Origin: Pseudoneobacillus sp042683745
Lineage (GTDB): Bacteria; Bacillota; Bacilli; Bacillales; Cytobacillaceae
Reading direction: 5' to 3'
Assembly (NCBI RefSeq): GCF_042683745.1
Contig: NZ_JBHUJX010000008.1
Location: forward strand, 62,001-126,000
Length of the DNA stretch: 64,000 nt
Below the pieces are notes generated by a model. That model was not told the DNA's origin, searched no databases, and was given only the letters and a program-made list of their open reading frames with translations. Below are positions 33,268 through 42,349 of the stretch, piece after piece. The translations under genes and the position numbers were made by a program. The first letter of the stretch is position 1. The number at the start of each line of letters is the position of its first letter.

Positions 33268-35988
33268 CTATATTGGTAATAAATTACTGTTTAAAGTCAC
33301 AGATTTAAGTTCATCAACAAACTCATTCTCAAACCCGATTTCTTCAAGTTTCTTACGCCCGATTGCATAAGGAATAGCATACTTTAAACTACCTGCACGA
33401 TTAATCAAAAGCCTCATGAATTGATTTCCTGCAATGAGCTGTTCTTCTTCTGTTAATGAGAACATAACGGGCATTTTATTGTTATCTTTTAATGTTAAAT
33501 CTATGATTTGAGACCTTTGAAGAACTACCTTGCTTGCATCTGTTTCAGGAAACAGTTCCGCCCCATTACAGATGATTTGAAGCTGTTCAAGTTCATGTTC
33601 AATGTTATTAATAGAAATTCCAACATCCGATATAGAACCTACGGTAACAAGCTGAAATCCATCATCAGAAGATGTTTCTTTGATTAACTTCATGCACCTA
33701 TCAATGAGACGAAGAGTGGCATTATAATCATTTGCTAGCTTATCATTCTTCTGTATCTCCTGTGCATATAATTGCTCATATTTAAGCAATTCATGATGTT
33801 TTGTAAATATGGTTCCATTAAGTTCACATTCATATTTTTCATTTTCTAAAAGTTCTATATCATGCTGATATTTAATCACTCGTTTTCCTGTTTCGCCCAT
33901 ATTGTAGCCTATGGTATTAAAATGATGCACTAAGCCCGGAAGAAAAGCAGGACTAGTTACGAACCATCTACATCTGACACAGTTCTGCTCTGGAAAACCC
34001 GGAACAACACCATAAGTGATTTTATCCGTATCATCATTAACATATGTGCCACCTGAATCGCATCCAAAACAGCCTTTAGGACAAATTCCTTTATCACTTA
34101 TAATAATACTTGCACCTGATTTTTGAGCGTTGATTACTGCCTGATAAGCTATTGGGTCATTGGCAGCTACACTTGTTTCTAACTGTTCATACTTTGCATC
34201 TCTAATAAATCTATCAAAAGCTTCTTTATCATTTTCAAGAATGCTCTTTTCAGCCTGATTCATTGTATCTGTAACATATGAAATACCTGCTTTTGTATAA
34301 TAAAGAGTCATAATGAGTCTTGCGTGACCTGCGAGAGCCTTTGAAAGAATAGGCATTGGAACTCCACCTTCAAGAGCATAGGCAGTTATAAGTGATACTC
34401 TGAGTGAATGAAGGGGATAATAAGTCGTCGTTTGGTCATAGTCTGGACGCACAAATTTTAATGTTCTTTCTTCTTCGGATGATGTATTTTCTTTAAGCTG
34501 AACCTCAAGCTGTTTTAGTGTCTTATACCAAAAAGAATCAATTCCTTTTTTTCCTATTGGCAAGTGTTCCTGTCCTATTGAAGTAGGATCTCTGAAAAGA
34601 AATGTGATTTCCCCCATTTGTTTTAAAATCTTCACATCTTTTATATTTCCTAAGTGTTTTCCTGTCAGTTCTGTCCATTTTGCAGGTTGAGAAATAGGAT
34701 TGTACTTCATCTGCCAATCCCTAAGTTTTGCAAGCCAGTATTGTGCTTCTTCGTACTGCCAAGGAATGTCATAGCCTTTATCCGATTCCTCTTTGTTGAT
34801 GTCTGCTGTTTTATTCGTGTTGATAAAAAAACCTGTCATTTCAAGCTGCGTTGTTTTGTCTTTGAATTTACGAAGAACACCTCTTTCAACAGGATTTCTT
34901 TCTGTACCCTGACTTAAATGTGAATCATTCTTAATCCACTCTCCAGCCAAATTTCGCATAGACTGCACATACTTATATGTATCCCTTTCACCACTATCAA
35001 GCATACGCACTTGATAAGTTCTTAAAGGAAGAAGGAGCTTTGTCAAAAGCACCACAGTAGTCCCCGGAAACCACATTTCATATACTTCTTCAGAAAGTCC
35101 TTTTACTTTTCGTACATATTGGGAAGTTTTTCTGACTCTGAAAACACAGTCAGGGTCATTCTTATCAATAACAGACTCATCAACAATGAACCAATCACCA
35201 CCTGCTCTACTTGAATCTCCTGCAATTTGTGCAAATTTCAAGTCTTTAAAGCAGGTTGCATTTGGAGAGCAGAGTATATTACGAAGGTCTTTAATGTATC
35301 TATAAGGCAGGACATTCTTGTCTGATTCATTACGTTGCGATGATTTTACAGAGTCTGGTAAGTATTTTGTTAGAGGATTTTCAAATTCTGCCGGAGTAAA
35401 CTTCTTTCCTAAATCATTTTCAACCGAAAACTTCTCCGCAATAATCCAGTCAACAAATTCAACAATCTTTTTTGCTTCAGCTAAAGCATGGGATTGTGAG
35501 CCACTTTCTGCATAAATAATCTCGTAAAAATCTGGGGTATCATATTCTATTGAAATGAACTCCTGCACAGACCTAGTGATGTTATAGGGAATAACATATT
35601 TTTTAAAGAAGTTTGATAGAGATGCAAGTGTTGCGGCTTTTCCTCTTACAACCGTTTTTAGCCATTCCGTGGCATATCCATTCCATTCCTGTAAATCAGA
35701 ATCATATTCTAAAAGCCATTCGAGGTTTTCACTCCTAGTTGTTCCATGTTGCCTTAACTCAAGTTCTCTTTTCTTTGCTTTTTCCTTTAACTGTTCAAGC
35801 CTCAGATTTTCTTTTGGCGATAATACATTATCACCAAAAGCTCCGTTTTTAATGAAATCTCGGAGCCATTTCATAACAGTAGTATGTTGAATACCATATT
35901 CTCGCTCAATATCCCTTGCTGATTTGCCGTTGCAAAGTTCTTCAATCATCTTATACTTAAAAAAATTATCATAACTTTTTCTTCCCAT
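33268..35988 (-). CDS. GmtZ-like large tyrosine integrase
   Basis: A 906-residue protein. The N-terminus is a homeodomain-like HTH (KSARDIEREYGIQHTTVMKW). The middle holds a tyrosine recombinase core: HSLR at residues 527-530, AGHARL with His555 and YY at 563-564. The C-terminal part has a cysteine cluster (CPKGCFGC and NCVRC, about 690-725), probably a zinc site, then a long coiled coil. Size and layout fit the large GmtZ integrase of the Gamma-Mobile-Trio. Its ATG follows the stop of the upstream recombinase gene with no gap. The first catalytic Arg was not fixed with certainty. Confidence 0.68.
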   Translation of the reverse strand: MGRKSYDNFFKYKMIEELCNGKSARDIEREYGIQHTTVMKWLRDFIKNGAFGDNVLSPKENLRLEQLKEKAKKRELELRQHGTTRSENLEWLLEYDSDLQEWNGYATEWLKTVVRGKAATLASLSNFFKKYVIPYNITRSVQEFISIEYDTPDFYEIIYAESGSQSHALAEAKKIVEFVDWIIAEKFSVENDLGKKFTPAEFENPLTKYLPDSVKSSQRNESDKNVLPYRYIKDLRNILCSPNATCFKDLKFAQIAGDSSRAGGDWFIVDESVIDKNDPDCVFRVRKTSQYVRKVKGLSEEVYEMWFPGTTVVLLTKLLLPLRTYQVRMLDSGERDTYKYVQSMRNLAGEWIKNDSHLSQGTERNPVERGVLRKFKDKTTQLEMTGFFINTNKTADINKEESDKGYDIPWQYEEAQYWLAKLRDWQMKYNPISQPAKWTELTGKHLGNIKDVKILKQMGEITFLFRDPTSIGQEHLPIGKKGIDSFWYKTLKQLEVQLKENTSSEEERTLKFVRPDYDQTTTYYPLHSLRVSLITAYALEGGVPMPILSKALAGHARLIMTLYYTKAGISYVTDTMNQAEKSILENDKEAFDRFIRDAKYEQLETSVAANDPIAYQAVINAQKSGASIIISDKGICPKGCFGCDSGGTYVNDDTDKITYGVVPGFPEQNCVRCRWFVTSPAFLPGLVHHFNTIGYNMGETGKRVIKYQHDIELLENEKYECELNGTIFTKHHELLKYEQLYAQEIQKNDKLANDYNATLRLIDRCMKLIKETSSDDGFQLVTVGSISDVGISINNIEHELEQLQIICNGAELFPETDASKVVLQRSQIIDLTLKDNNKMPVMFSLTEEEQLIAGNQFMRLLINRAGSLKYAIPYAIGRKKLEEIGFENEFVDELKSVTLNSNLLPI

Positions 35989-37476
35989 TTATTTTCTCCT
36001 ATATCTGTATCTGTTCTGCTGTTTAGTTTCTTCATTCATCCATGCATCAATCTCAGTCTGCATTGGAAGTACACAACCATTATCCAAAGATGCAGTGGCA
36101 TTATTTAGTGAAGCTGTAACATCTGCAACTGTTGGCTCTGTGTATACTTTCTGAGACTCGATAGATTTGTGGTGCATGGCAATTTGTTTGATGCGGTCAG
36201 GTATATTGGCATTTTTAAGTCTTTGACCATATGCGTGTCTATGTCCGTGTGGAGTAGTGCCATCTTTCTTTCCGACTGTCAAACCAATCTTTTCAACCGC
36301 TTTTTCGTGAGACTCCCTCTGAGTCCTAAGTGGCATCATTTCTCCTAGTGTTTTAGGCGAATGTGAGACAAAGGCAAATGGGTGAGTATCCTTAATGCCA
36401 TCTCTTAACCTTTTTGCCATATACATTTTCCATACATACATAAAGATGTATCCCCATTCCTTTGACAACCAGTAAACATGCATGTATTTATCTTCATCGT
36501 TATCAAGTCTTGGCTCTTTCCACCCTGCAAATCGTTTGTCCTGTGCGGAATACATATTGCGTGGAAGCAAACCATATTTTAACAGAAGATAGCTTTCTCT
36601 GTCTGTTATATATTTACCAGTAGTAGGGTTCTTGAAATCCTGCGGGGCTTTTCCTTCACTTGGATGATAGATTCGTACCACAGCAAGATTTGGATCTTCA
36701 TGGTCAGGGAAGATGTCCTGTACCCATAAATGAAATACTTCACTATGCCTAAGTCCACCGCCATGCATCAGTATAGTAATGGCAATATCACGCCAGTTAT
36801 AACGGTCAACAAGGTCTAATTCAACGTTCTTTCTTGTATTCTTAAACCCTTCCCATAGGAGATCATGTATTTTATTTTCGGGGAAGGCTTTTGTATCTCC
36901 TTTTGATGAGTATGGTTTTCTTCTTCTAACAGCATTACGAGCTAATTTTGCAGTTTCAGAGATTTCATGAACATCATTTAAATGCCCTAGAAATGAGTTC
37001 TGACTTTTGTTTATCTGTGCCATCCAGTTAAGTCGTTCTTCATATCTTGTGGCTTTTCTCCAAGGGTTTAATTGAACAGCACCATATTCTTCATATAACC
37101 AATCTGATAACCCGTTTAAAGCAGATAAAAGCATATTCGCTGTTTCAATTCTTTTAGGTAACCAATAAAGTCCCGAAGGGTCTATACCTTCTTCATTTAT
37201 TGTTCCTGAATAAACAGACTCTGTAAATGTATCAAAGAATTCTTTTGGAGAAGTATAATATTTCTGATTAGCTTCCATATAATCAAGCAATAGTCCAACA
37301 GCTTGTACTAACTTCTTATGCCAAGTTCTGCTTTTACTACGATTCCTTATTTGATATCTGTGTAATTGTTCAAAAAGCATTGTCTCTCCATTATACTCAA
37401 CTAGAAGAGTAGGAAAATCTATGCTCCTGCCTGTATTATCCCTATATGTTTTTGAAGATACCTGAACATATCTCAT
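35989..37476 (-). CDS. GmtY-like tyrosine recombinase
   Basis: A 495-residue tyrosine recombinase with a complete active-site set: Arg243 in GGLRHSEVF, HGHR at 410-413, His435/436 in MHHKS and Tyr445 in KVYTEP. An N-terminal SAM-like core-binding region precedes it (about 40-180). Length and the partner genes fit GmtY of the Gamma-Mobile-Trio; TnpA of Tn554 is shorter. The ATG lies behind AGGAGGATATAT. It is the first gene of the trio and sits 140 bp from the right terminal repeat. Confidence 0.75.
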   Translation of the reverse strand: MRYVQVSSKTYRDNTGRSIDFPTLLVEYNGETMLFEQLHRYQIRNRSKSRTWHKKLVQAVGLLLDYMEANQKYYTSPKEFFDTFTESVYSGTINEEGIDPSGLYWLPKRIETANMLLSALNGLSDWLYEEYGAVQLNPWRKATRYEERLNWMAQINKSQNSFLGHLNDVHEISETAKLARNAVRRRKPYSSKGDTKAFPENKIHDLLWEGFKNTRKNVELDLVDRYNWRDIAITILMHGGGLRHSEVFHLWVQDIFPDHEDPNLAVVRIYHPSEGKAPQDFKNPTTGKYITDRESYLLLKYGLLPRNMYSAQDKRFAGWKEPRLDNDEDKYMHVYWLSKEWGYIFMYVWKMYMAKRLRDGIKDTHPFAFVSHSPKTLGEMMPLRTQRESHEKAVEKIGLTVGKKDGTTPHGHRHAYGQRLKNANIPDRIKQIAMHHKSIESQKVYTEPTVADVTASLNNATASLDNGCVLPMQTEIDAWMNEETKQQNRYRYRRK

Positions 37477-37550
37477 ATATATCCTCCTATACCTATAGTT
37501 TGATTATAATATTATATATAATACCATTAATATGTATGTATAACTACAAT

Positions 37551-37587
37551 AAAAAAGGTACTACATCTTAATATGTAATACCTTTTT
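37551..37587. terminator. Hairpin between the trio and the right end
   Basis: AAAAAAGGTA and TACCTTTTT pair around an 18-base loop, with an inner ACAT/ATGT pair. It may stop transcription entering or leaving the island. Confidence 0.6.
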
Positions 37588-37591
37588 AATA

Positions 37592-37616
37592 GTTTGATTA
37601 TAAATATTTCACCCTA
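37592..37616 (-). repeat. Right terminal inverted repeat of the island
   Basis: On the minus strand it reads TAGGGTGAAATATTTATAAT and then CAAAC. The left end (29792-29813) reads TAGGGTAAATAGTATAATAA. The outer six bases are identical and the rest is partly conserved. A further TTTGATTATA motif lies at about 37497-37507. Confidence 0.65.
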
Positions 37617-37630
37617 GATAATAATTTTAG

Positions 37631-37642
37631 GGGCTGGCTTTT
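37631..37642. terminator. Right arm of the split terminator
   Basis: GGGCTGGCTTTT is complementary to 29767-29777 over 11 bases. It is now the sequence just downstream of swrC on the minus strand. Confidence 0.7.
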
Positions 37643-37655
37643 AATCTAATGATAA

Positions 37656-40600
37656 TTAAATACTAATTTCTGAGGATGGTGATTTCTTTTGTCTTTGTTT
37701 TTTTGCTTTTTTAAAATGTAGTAGTTCGTATACTACTGGAATGACGATGAGAGTCAGTAATGTTGCTACGCTTAAACCACCGATGACAACAACTGCAAGG
37801 TTTTGTGAGACTAGACTTCCTGTTTCAGCTTTTTTGAAAAGAAGTGGAAGCATCGCACAAATGGTTGCTACAGCAGTCATAATAATTGGACGCATACGTG
37901 TTGCAGCAGCTTCAACTAGAGCGTCACGAATAATCATTTTTTCTTCGTTTTGTTTCACTCTATCTAGTAAAACGATTGCATTGGTTACAACCACACCGAT
38001 TAACATTAAGGCGCCTAATAAAGAAGTAATATCTACTGGAATTCTACTCACTAGTAAACCTAATATAGCTCCGATCGCTGCCAATGGTAAAGAGAAAAGG
38101 ATAGCAATTGGTGCACGAATCGTTTTAAAGGTTACAACCATGATTAAGAAGACAATTCCAACAGAAATGAGCATTGTCATAAACAAATCAGTGAAATCAC
38201 TGGATTGTTGGGCACTTGCACCGCCGATTAATACTTCTACATCATCAGAGAGTTCCATTCCTTTTTTGTCTGCTTGCTTATTTCCGAATATGGCTAAGTT
38301 AACTTCTTTTGAAACCTCGGAAAGTTTCTTCGAATCAACAGTAGCAATAACGCGAATATAAGGGTCACCATCTTTATGGAATTGGTTTGTTGGTCGTTCT
38401 TCCGCTTGAAGACTTGCTACGTTTGAAACAGGTACCATTCCAGCAGGCGTCATAACATGAATATTTTCTAAATCCCTTGGTGATTTAGGATCTACCATTG
38501 GTTCTAAAAGAACTTTTGTCTCTTGATTATCTAGTTCTACTGTACCAAGCGGAATTTGATTAAGCATAACAGAAACTTGTTGAGCAACTTGGTCTGCTTG
38601 AGCCTTCGCCGGATCAACAACAAGAGAATAAACGGTCTTTTTCTCATCTTGATTCGTTTCTACAGTTTCAATTCCCTTAATACCATTAATTTCATCTTTA
38701 ATATTGTTCGCTGTCTCTTCAATTAATTTCAGATCATCACCTAAAACATCAATTGTAATCTGAGGTAATCCAGCACCCATTAGAGATGCACCACTAACAC
38801 TAAAAGAAGCATCAGGGAAATCGGTTTCTTGTTTTTCTAATTTCTTGATGAAATCATTTGTATCTTTTTTATCTTTTAAAATCGCTAATACTGCACCACT
38901 TGTTGGCGATCCAATATTTCCAAACTGTGCATTATCTGCACTATTTCCAACCTGTGTAACAACTTCTTTTACTTCTTTCTGTTCAAGGACATACTTTTCT
39001 AGTTTTAACGATTCTGATTTCACTTTATCAACAGGTGTATTATTTGGATAGTCTAAAGTAATTTGGACATAATCTGAAGATGAACTATCGACAGCACCTT
39101 TTGGCATGATGAAATATGTAGCAATTGAGCCTACAAAAACAATAAACGCCAAGCCTAATACAATTGCTTTATGGTTTAATGACCAAGTTAGTAATTTAGT
39201 AAACTTTTTAGGAGTTACATGCTTTGGTAGCTTTGTATTTTTTAATAACCCAGCACTCATTAAAGGTACAACTGTTAAAGCCACAATTAATGATGTTAAT
39301 AAGGAATACGTAACTGTTAGGGCAAATGGTAGAAGGAAGTCTTGTAAACTACCACTGACTAGACCAATCGGTAAGAATACAGCCACTGTTGTTAGAGTGG
39401 AGGCAGTAATAGCAGAGCCAACTTCCTTCGTTGCTCCGATTACCATTCCAATGGAAAAGGATTCCTTTTGCATTTTACGGAAAATATTCTCGATAACGAC
39501 AATACTATCATCGACTAAACGACCAACTGCTACGGCCACTCCACCAAGTGTTAAAATATTCAGCGTTACTCCAGAACGTGACAATAGGAATAAGGTAAAC
39601 GCTAATGATAACGGGATCGATATGATTGTAATGAAAGTAGATTTTATATTTCGCAAAAATAGCATAATGACGATCGTTGCAAATAAGGCACCTAATAAAA
39701 CTTCCTTCATCATTGCTTTAACTGAAGTTTCAACCATATCAGCTGTAGAAATAACGACGTTTACGTTTGTATTGTCGTATTTCTTAGTTAATTCCTTAGC
39801 AGCTTCTTTAATTTTTTTACTAATTGTTACGGCATTAGAATGGCTTTCTTTTTGGACGATCAAATATAATCCATCTGAGCCGTTGATTCGATTTAACATA
39901 CCTTCAGGCTTCTTGACATCGATAGTGGCGATATCCTTTATTGCTACATTCGGTGCAACTTGAAGATTTTTAACCTTTTCAAGGGTATCGATTGTTCCAA
40001 TAACTTTAATATTGCTTGACTGCCCGTCAATTGTTTTTTCACCAACAGCCATTGCCACATTTTTACCTTGTAATAATGTCATTACATTTTGGAATGAAAC
40101 TTGCTTTACTGCCATTTTAGCATTGTCAAGCTTCACAGAGAGATAGGAATTAGCTGTTCCAAATGATTGGACATTTGCAACACCCTTAATATCTTTGAAA
40201 TAAGGTACAATTTTACGCTTTGCAAAATCTAAATTATCAGGGGTGAGCCCTTCCTCAAATGTCACTGCAATTTGGGAAATAGGAATCATTGAAGTGTTCA
40301 GCTGAACGATAATTGGCTTTGAAACGTTTTGCGGTAGTTGTACTGATCCAATAGCTTCCTGAACCTCTTGCTTTGCTTCTTTCATACTAATTCCTGATTC
40401 GTAAAAAAGATCAATCTTAGAAAAACCATCTCCGGTCGAAGAGAAAATGTTTTTCTTCCCTTTAACACCAGCAACGGATTCCTCTAGTGGTAAAGTTACT
40501 TGATTCTCCATCGTTTTAGAGTCTGTTCCTTGACCCATAACGATGACCGTTACTTGCGGATTATCGGCTGATGGTAGAAATTCCATTGGTAACGTAAAGT

Positions 40601-40688
40601 AGCTTATAACCCCCATGACAAGGATTAGGATGGACATAATCGTAATGGCTGCTTTGTTTTTAAAAGACCATTTTGTAAACCATGACAT
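37656..40688 (-). CDS. swrC: RND-family (HAE1-type) efflux transporter, SwrC/YerP-like
   Basis: A 1010-residue proton-driven exporter of the AcrB superfamily. It has two halves, each with one TM, a large periplasm-type loop and a six-TM block. The proton-relay motif is VAVAVGRLVDDSIVVIENIF with the Asp pair in TM4, and the N-terminus FKNKAAITIMSILILVMGVI is typical. Bacillus SwrC exports surfactin and other amphiphiles and is needed for swarming; that substrate is inferred here. The frame opens at 40703, but GGAGGATTTACAA precedes the ATG at 40688. It converges on tcyP across the island. Confidence 0.9.
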   Translation of the reverse strand: MSWFTKWSFKNKAAITIMSILILVMGVISYFTLPMEFLPSADNPQVTVIVMGQGTDSKTMENQVTLPLEESVAGVKGKKNIFSSTGDGFSKIDLFYESGISMKEAKQEVQEAIGSVQLPQNVSKPIIVQLNTSMIPISQIAVTFEEGLTPDNLDFAKRKIVPYFKDIKGVANVQSFGTANSYLSVKLDNAKMAVKQVSFQNVMTLLQGKNVAMAVGEKTIDGQSSNIKVIGTIDTLEKVKNLQVAPNVAIKDIATIDVKKPEGMLNRINGSDGLYLIVQKESHSNAVTISKKIKEAAKELTKKYDNTNVNVVISTADMVETSVKAMMKEVLLGALFATIVIMLFLRNIKSTFITIISIPLSLAFTLFLLSRSGVTLNILTLGGVAVAVGRLVDDSIVVIENIFRKMQKESFSIGMVIGATKEVGSAITASTLTTVAVFLPIGLVSGSLQDFLLPFALTVTYSLLTSLIVALTVVPLMSAGLLKNTKLPKHVTPKKFTKLLTWSLNHKAIVLGLAFIVFVGSIATYFIMPKGAVDSSSSDYVQITLDYPNNTPVDKVKSESLKLEKYVLEQKEVKEVVTQVGNSADNAQFGNIGSPTSGAVLAILKDKKDTNDFIKKLEKQETDFPDASFSVSGASLMGAGLPQITIDVLGDDLKLIEETANNIKDEINGIKGIETVETNQDEKKTVYSLVVDPAKAQADQVAQQVSVMLNQIPLGTVELDNQETKVLLEPMVDPKSPRDLENIHVMTPAGMVPVSNVASLQAEERPTNQFHKDGDPYIRVIATVDSKKLSEVSKEVNLAIFGNKQADKKGMELSDDVEVLIGGASAQQSSDFTDLFMTMLISVGIVFLIMVVTFKTIRAPIAILFSLPLAAIGAILGLLVSRIPVDITSLLGALMLIGVVVTNAIVLLDRVKQNEEKMIIRDALVEAAATRMRPIIMTAVATICAMLPLLFKKAETGSLVSQNLAVVVIGGLSVATLLTLIVIPVVYELLHFKKAKKQRQKKSPSSEISI

Positions 40689-40823
40689 TTGTAAATCCTC
40701 CATTCGTAGTATATATGAACTAATTCAACAATAGTAAATACTACCACCTGAGGGGGAAAAAGGATATATCTTTTAGGGAAATTTAAGAAATTTATTAAGG
40801 AATTTACGAAATGTTAACATAGT

Positions 40824-40857
40824 CAAAAAAAGAGTGCCCACTATACTGGACACTCTT
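40824..40857 (-). terminator. Terminator of the NCS2 permease gene
   Basis: On the minus strand AAGAGTGTCC and GGGCACTCTT pair with one mismatch around a short loop and are followed by a T run. Confidence 0.85.
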
Positions 40858-40870
40858 GCACACGTTATTA

Positions 40871-42172
40871 TCAATGCGGTAAAAACGCTAATTGGTAGAA
40901 AAACAATACTGCGAAAACATAGAGTAAGGGGTGAACCTTTCTCCATTCACCTTTTACAACTTTTAATAGCGGATAGGAAATGAATCCTAAAGCAATACCC
41001 GTTGCAATACTTGATGTAAGTGGCATGCTTAAAATGATTAAGAAAGCAGGAAATGCTTCATCTAATTGATCCCATTTAATATGGGAAATACTCCCCATCA
41101 TTAAACTTCCCACAATAATTAATGCTGGAGCTGTAATAGCAGATATTCCTGAAACAGCGCTAACTAGTGGGCCAAAAAAAGCCGCTACAATAAATAGAAT
41201 ACCAACTGTAACTGATGTAAGACCTGTTCTTCCTCCAGCAGCTACACCACTCGATGATTCGATATAAGCAGATGTTGGGCTTGTACCAAACATAGCACCG
41301 ATCGTTGTTCCAATCGAGTCAGATAATAAAGCTTCACGAGCACGTGGCATTGTATTTCCTTTCATTAAACCAGCTTGCTGAGCTACACCGATCATCGTAC
41401 CTGTTGTATCAAAAATCGTTACGAGTAAAAAAGAGAAAACAACAGCATATAAACTATGTTCAACGACTTCTGAAATCGCTGTAATCGGATTTAATACGAT
41501 CCAACCTTCTGGTAGTGAAGGAAGGGAGACAAATCCTTGATCAAATGATAGTTGACCAGTGAAAAAAGCGATAACTCCTGTAATAATCATTCCAAAAAAT
41601 AAGGCACCATTTACCCGTAAAACCATTAACACTAATGTTATAGCAAGTCCAACTAATGCTAAGATGGCACTAGGTTCATGTAGGTTACCTAAGGCAACTA
41701 AATTGGTTGGATGTGCTTGGATAATTCCTGTTAAGCGAAGTCCGATAAAAGCGATAAATAAACCGATTCCAGCGGTAATACCATGCTTTAAATTATCTGG
41801 TATGGCTTCAATTAAATTTTTGCGAAAAGGTGTTAATGATAAGATGATGAAGATGATTCCCGCAATAAAGACAGCAGCAAACGCAGTTGTATAAGAAATA
41901 TTTCCATGAGTTCCGACTACAGAATATGCAAAATAGGCATTCAAACCCATCCCTGGAGCGATCGCAATGGGATAATTAGCGAAAATCCCCATCCAAAGTG
42001 TCCCAACAACTGTCGCAATAATGGTTGCTGTGAATACTTGGTTAAAAGGTACGCCAGCATCTGCTAGGATGATTGGATTAACAACGACTATGTATACCAT
42101 TGTTAAAAAGGTTGTAATCCCTGCTAAAATTTCAGTTTTCATATTTGTATTATTTTCTCGAAGCTTGAACAC
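40871..42172 (-). CDS. pbuO: Guanine/hypoxanthine permease, NCS2 family (PbuO/PbuG-like)
   Basis: A 433-residue permease of the AzgA-like branch of the nucleobase transporters. IAPGMGLNAYFAYSVVG and SSGVAAGGRTGLTSV are the substrate-binding motifs of the two inverted halves; 12 to 14 TMs are present. The frame reaches 42199, but ACGGAGGGA places the start at GTG 42172, giving the family N-terminus MFKLRENNTNMKTEI, which is closer to PbuO (YtiP) than to PbuG. A PurR operator pair lies directly upstream. The choice between PbuO and PbuG is by pattern only. Confidence 0.87.
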   Translation of the reverse strand: MFKLRENNTNMKTEILAGITTFLTMVYIVVVNPIILADAGVPFNQVFTATIIATVVGTLWMGIFANYPIAIAPGMGLNAYFAYSVVGTHGNISYTTAFAAVFIAGIIFIILSLTPFRKNLIEAIPDNLKHGITAGIGLFIAFIGLRLTGIIQAHPTNLVALGNLHEPSAILALVGLAITLVLMVLRVNGALFFGMIITGVIAFFTGQLSFDQGFVSLPSLPEGWIVLNPITAISEVVEHSLYAVVFSFLLVTIFDTTGTMIGVAQQAGLMKGNTMPRAREALLSDSIGTTIGAMFGTSPTSAYIESSSGVAAGGRTGLTSVTVGILFIVAAFFGPLVSAVSGISAITAPALIIVGSLMMGSISHIKWDQLDEAFPAFLIILSMPLTSSIATGIALGFISYPLLKVVKGEWRKVHPLLYVFAVLFFYQLAFLPH

Positions 42173-42185
42173 TAAGAATCCCTCC

Positions 42186-42245
42186 GTAAACACGAACATT
42201 AACTAACACGTTTACTATAATATTCGTTATTTGGTGTAAAAGCAA
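42186..42245 (-). promoter_or_regulatory. PurR operator (two PurBoxes) with promoter
   Basis: Plus-strand CACGAACATT (from 42191) and ATATTCGTTAT (from 42220) are facing PurBoxes; the CGAA and TTCG cores are separated by 26 bases, the spacing known for B. subtilis PurR. On the minus strand a -35 TTGCTT (42240-42245) and a -10 TATTAT (42217-42222) lie 17 bases apart, so PurR would cover the promoter. Purine limitation should induce the permease. Confidence 0.8.
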
Positions 42246-42306
42246 TAGTTTTACGTAATAATATATTGTTATTATTAGTATTGTGAGTTCATTAAATGTT
42301 ATGTAT

Positions 42307-42341
42307 AAAAAAATGACCCAAAAGCACAGGAGCTTTTGGGG
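42307..42341 (-). terminator. Terminator of the pseudouridine synthase gene
   Basis: On the minus strand CCCAAAAGC and GCTTTTGGG pair around a short loop, and a T run follows. Confidence 0.85.
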
Positions 42342-42349
42342 TGTCTAGG

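Larger units (their letters stand above)
29778..37630. mobile_element. Trio-type mobile island inserted in the tcyP terminator
   Basis: The 7.85-kb segment lies between the two arms of a terminator hairpin. Imperfect terminal inverted repeats start 14 bases inside each arm (TAGGGTAAATAG at 29792 and, on the minus strand, TAGGGTGAAATA from 37616). It carries two tyrosine recombinase genes, a third small partner gene, a DUF3231 gene, a broken membrane-protein gene and duplicated left-end sequence. The gene set resembles the Gamma-Mobile-Trio elements; Tn554-type tnpABC is the alternative. The exact ends are inferred and no target duplication is evident. Confidence 0.7.

Noticed and set aside
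29778..37630. Target-site duplication at the island ends
   Set aside because: The 14 bases between each terminator arm and terminal repeat were compared and show no convincing direct repeat.
37741..38361. A 206-codon open frame on the plus strand
   Set aside because: Antisense to the C-terminal half of swrC, with no ribosome site.
39106..39963. A 285-codon open frame on the plus strand
   Set aside because: It lies wholly antisense to swrC, whose motifs are clear, has no ribosome site and shows low-complexity composition typical of a mirror frame.
42172..42300. Purine riboswitch before the NCS2 permease
   Set aside because: No TATAATC-type junction and the leader from the predicted promoter is only about 30 bases; PurR boxes explain control better.
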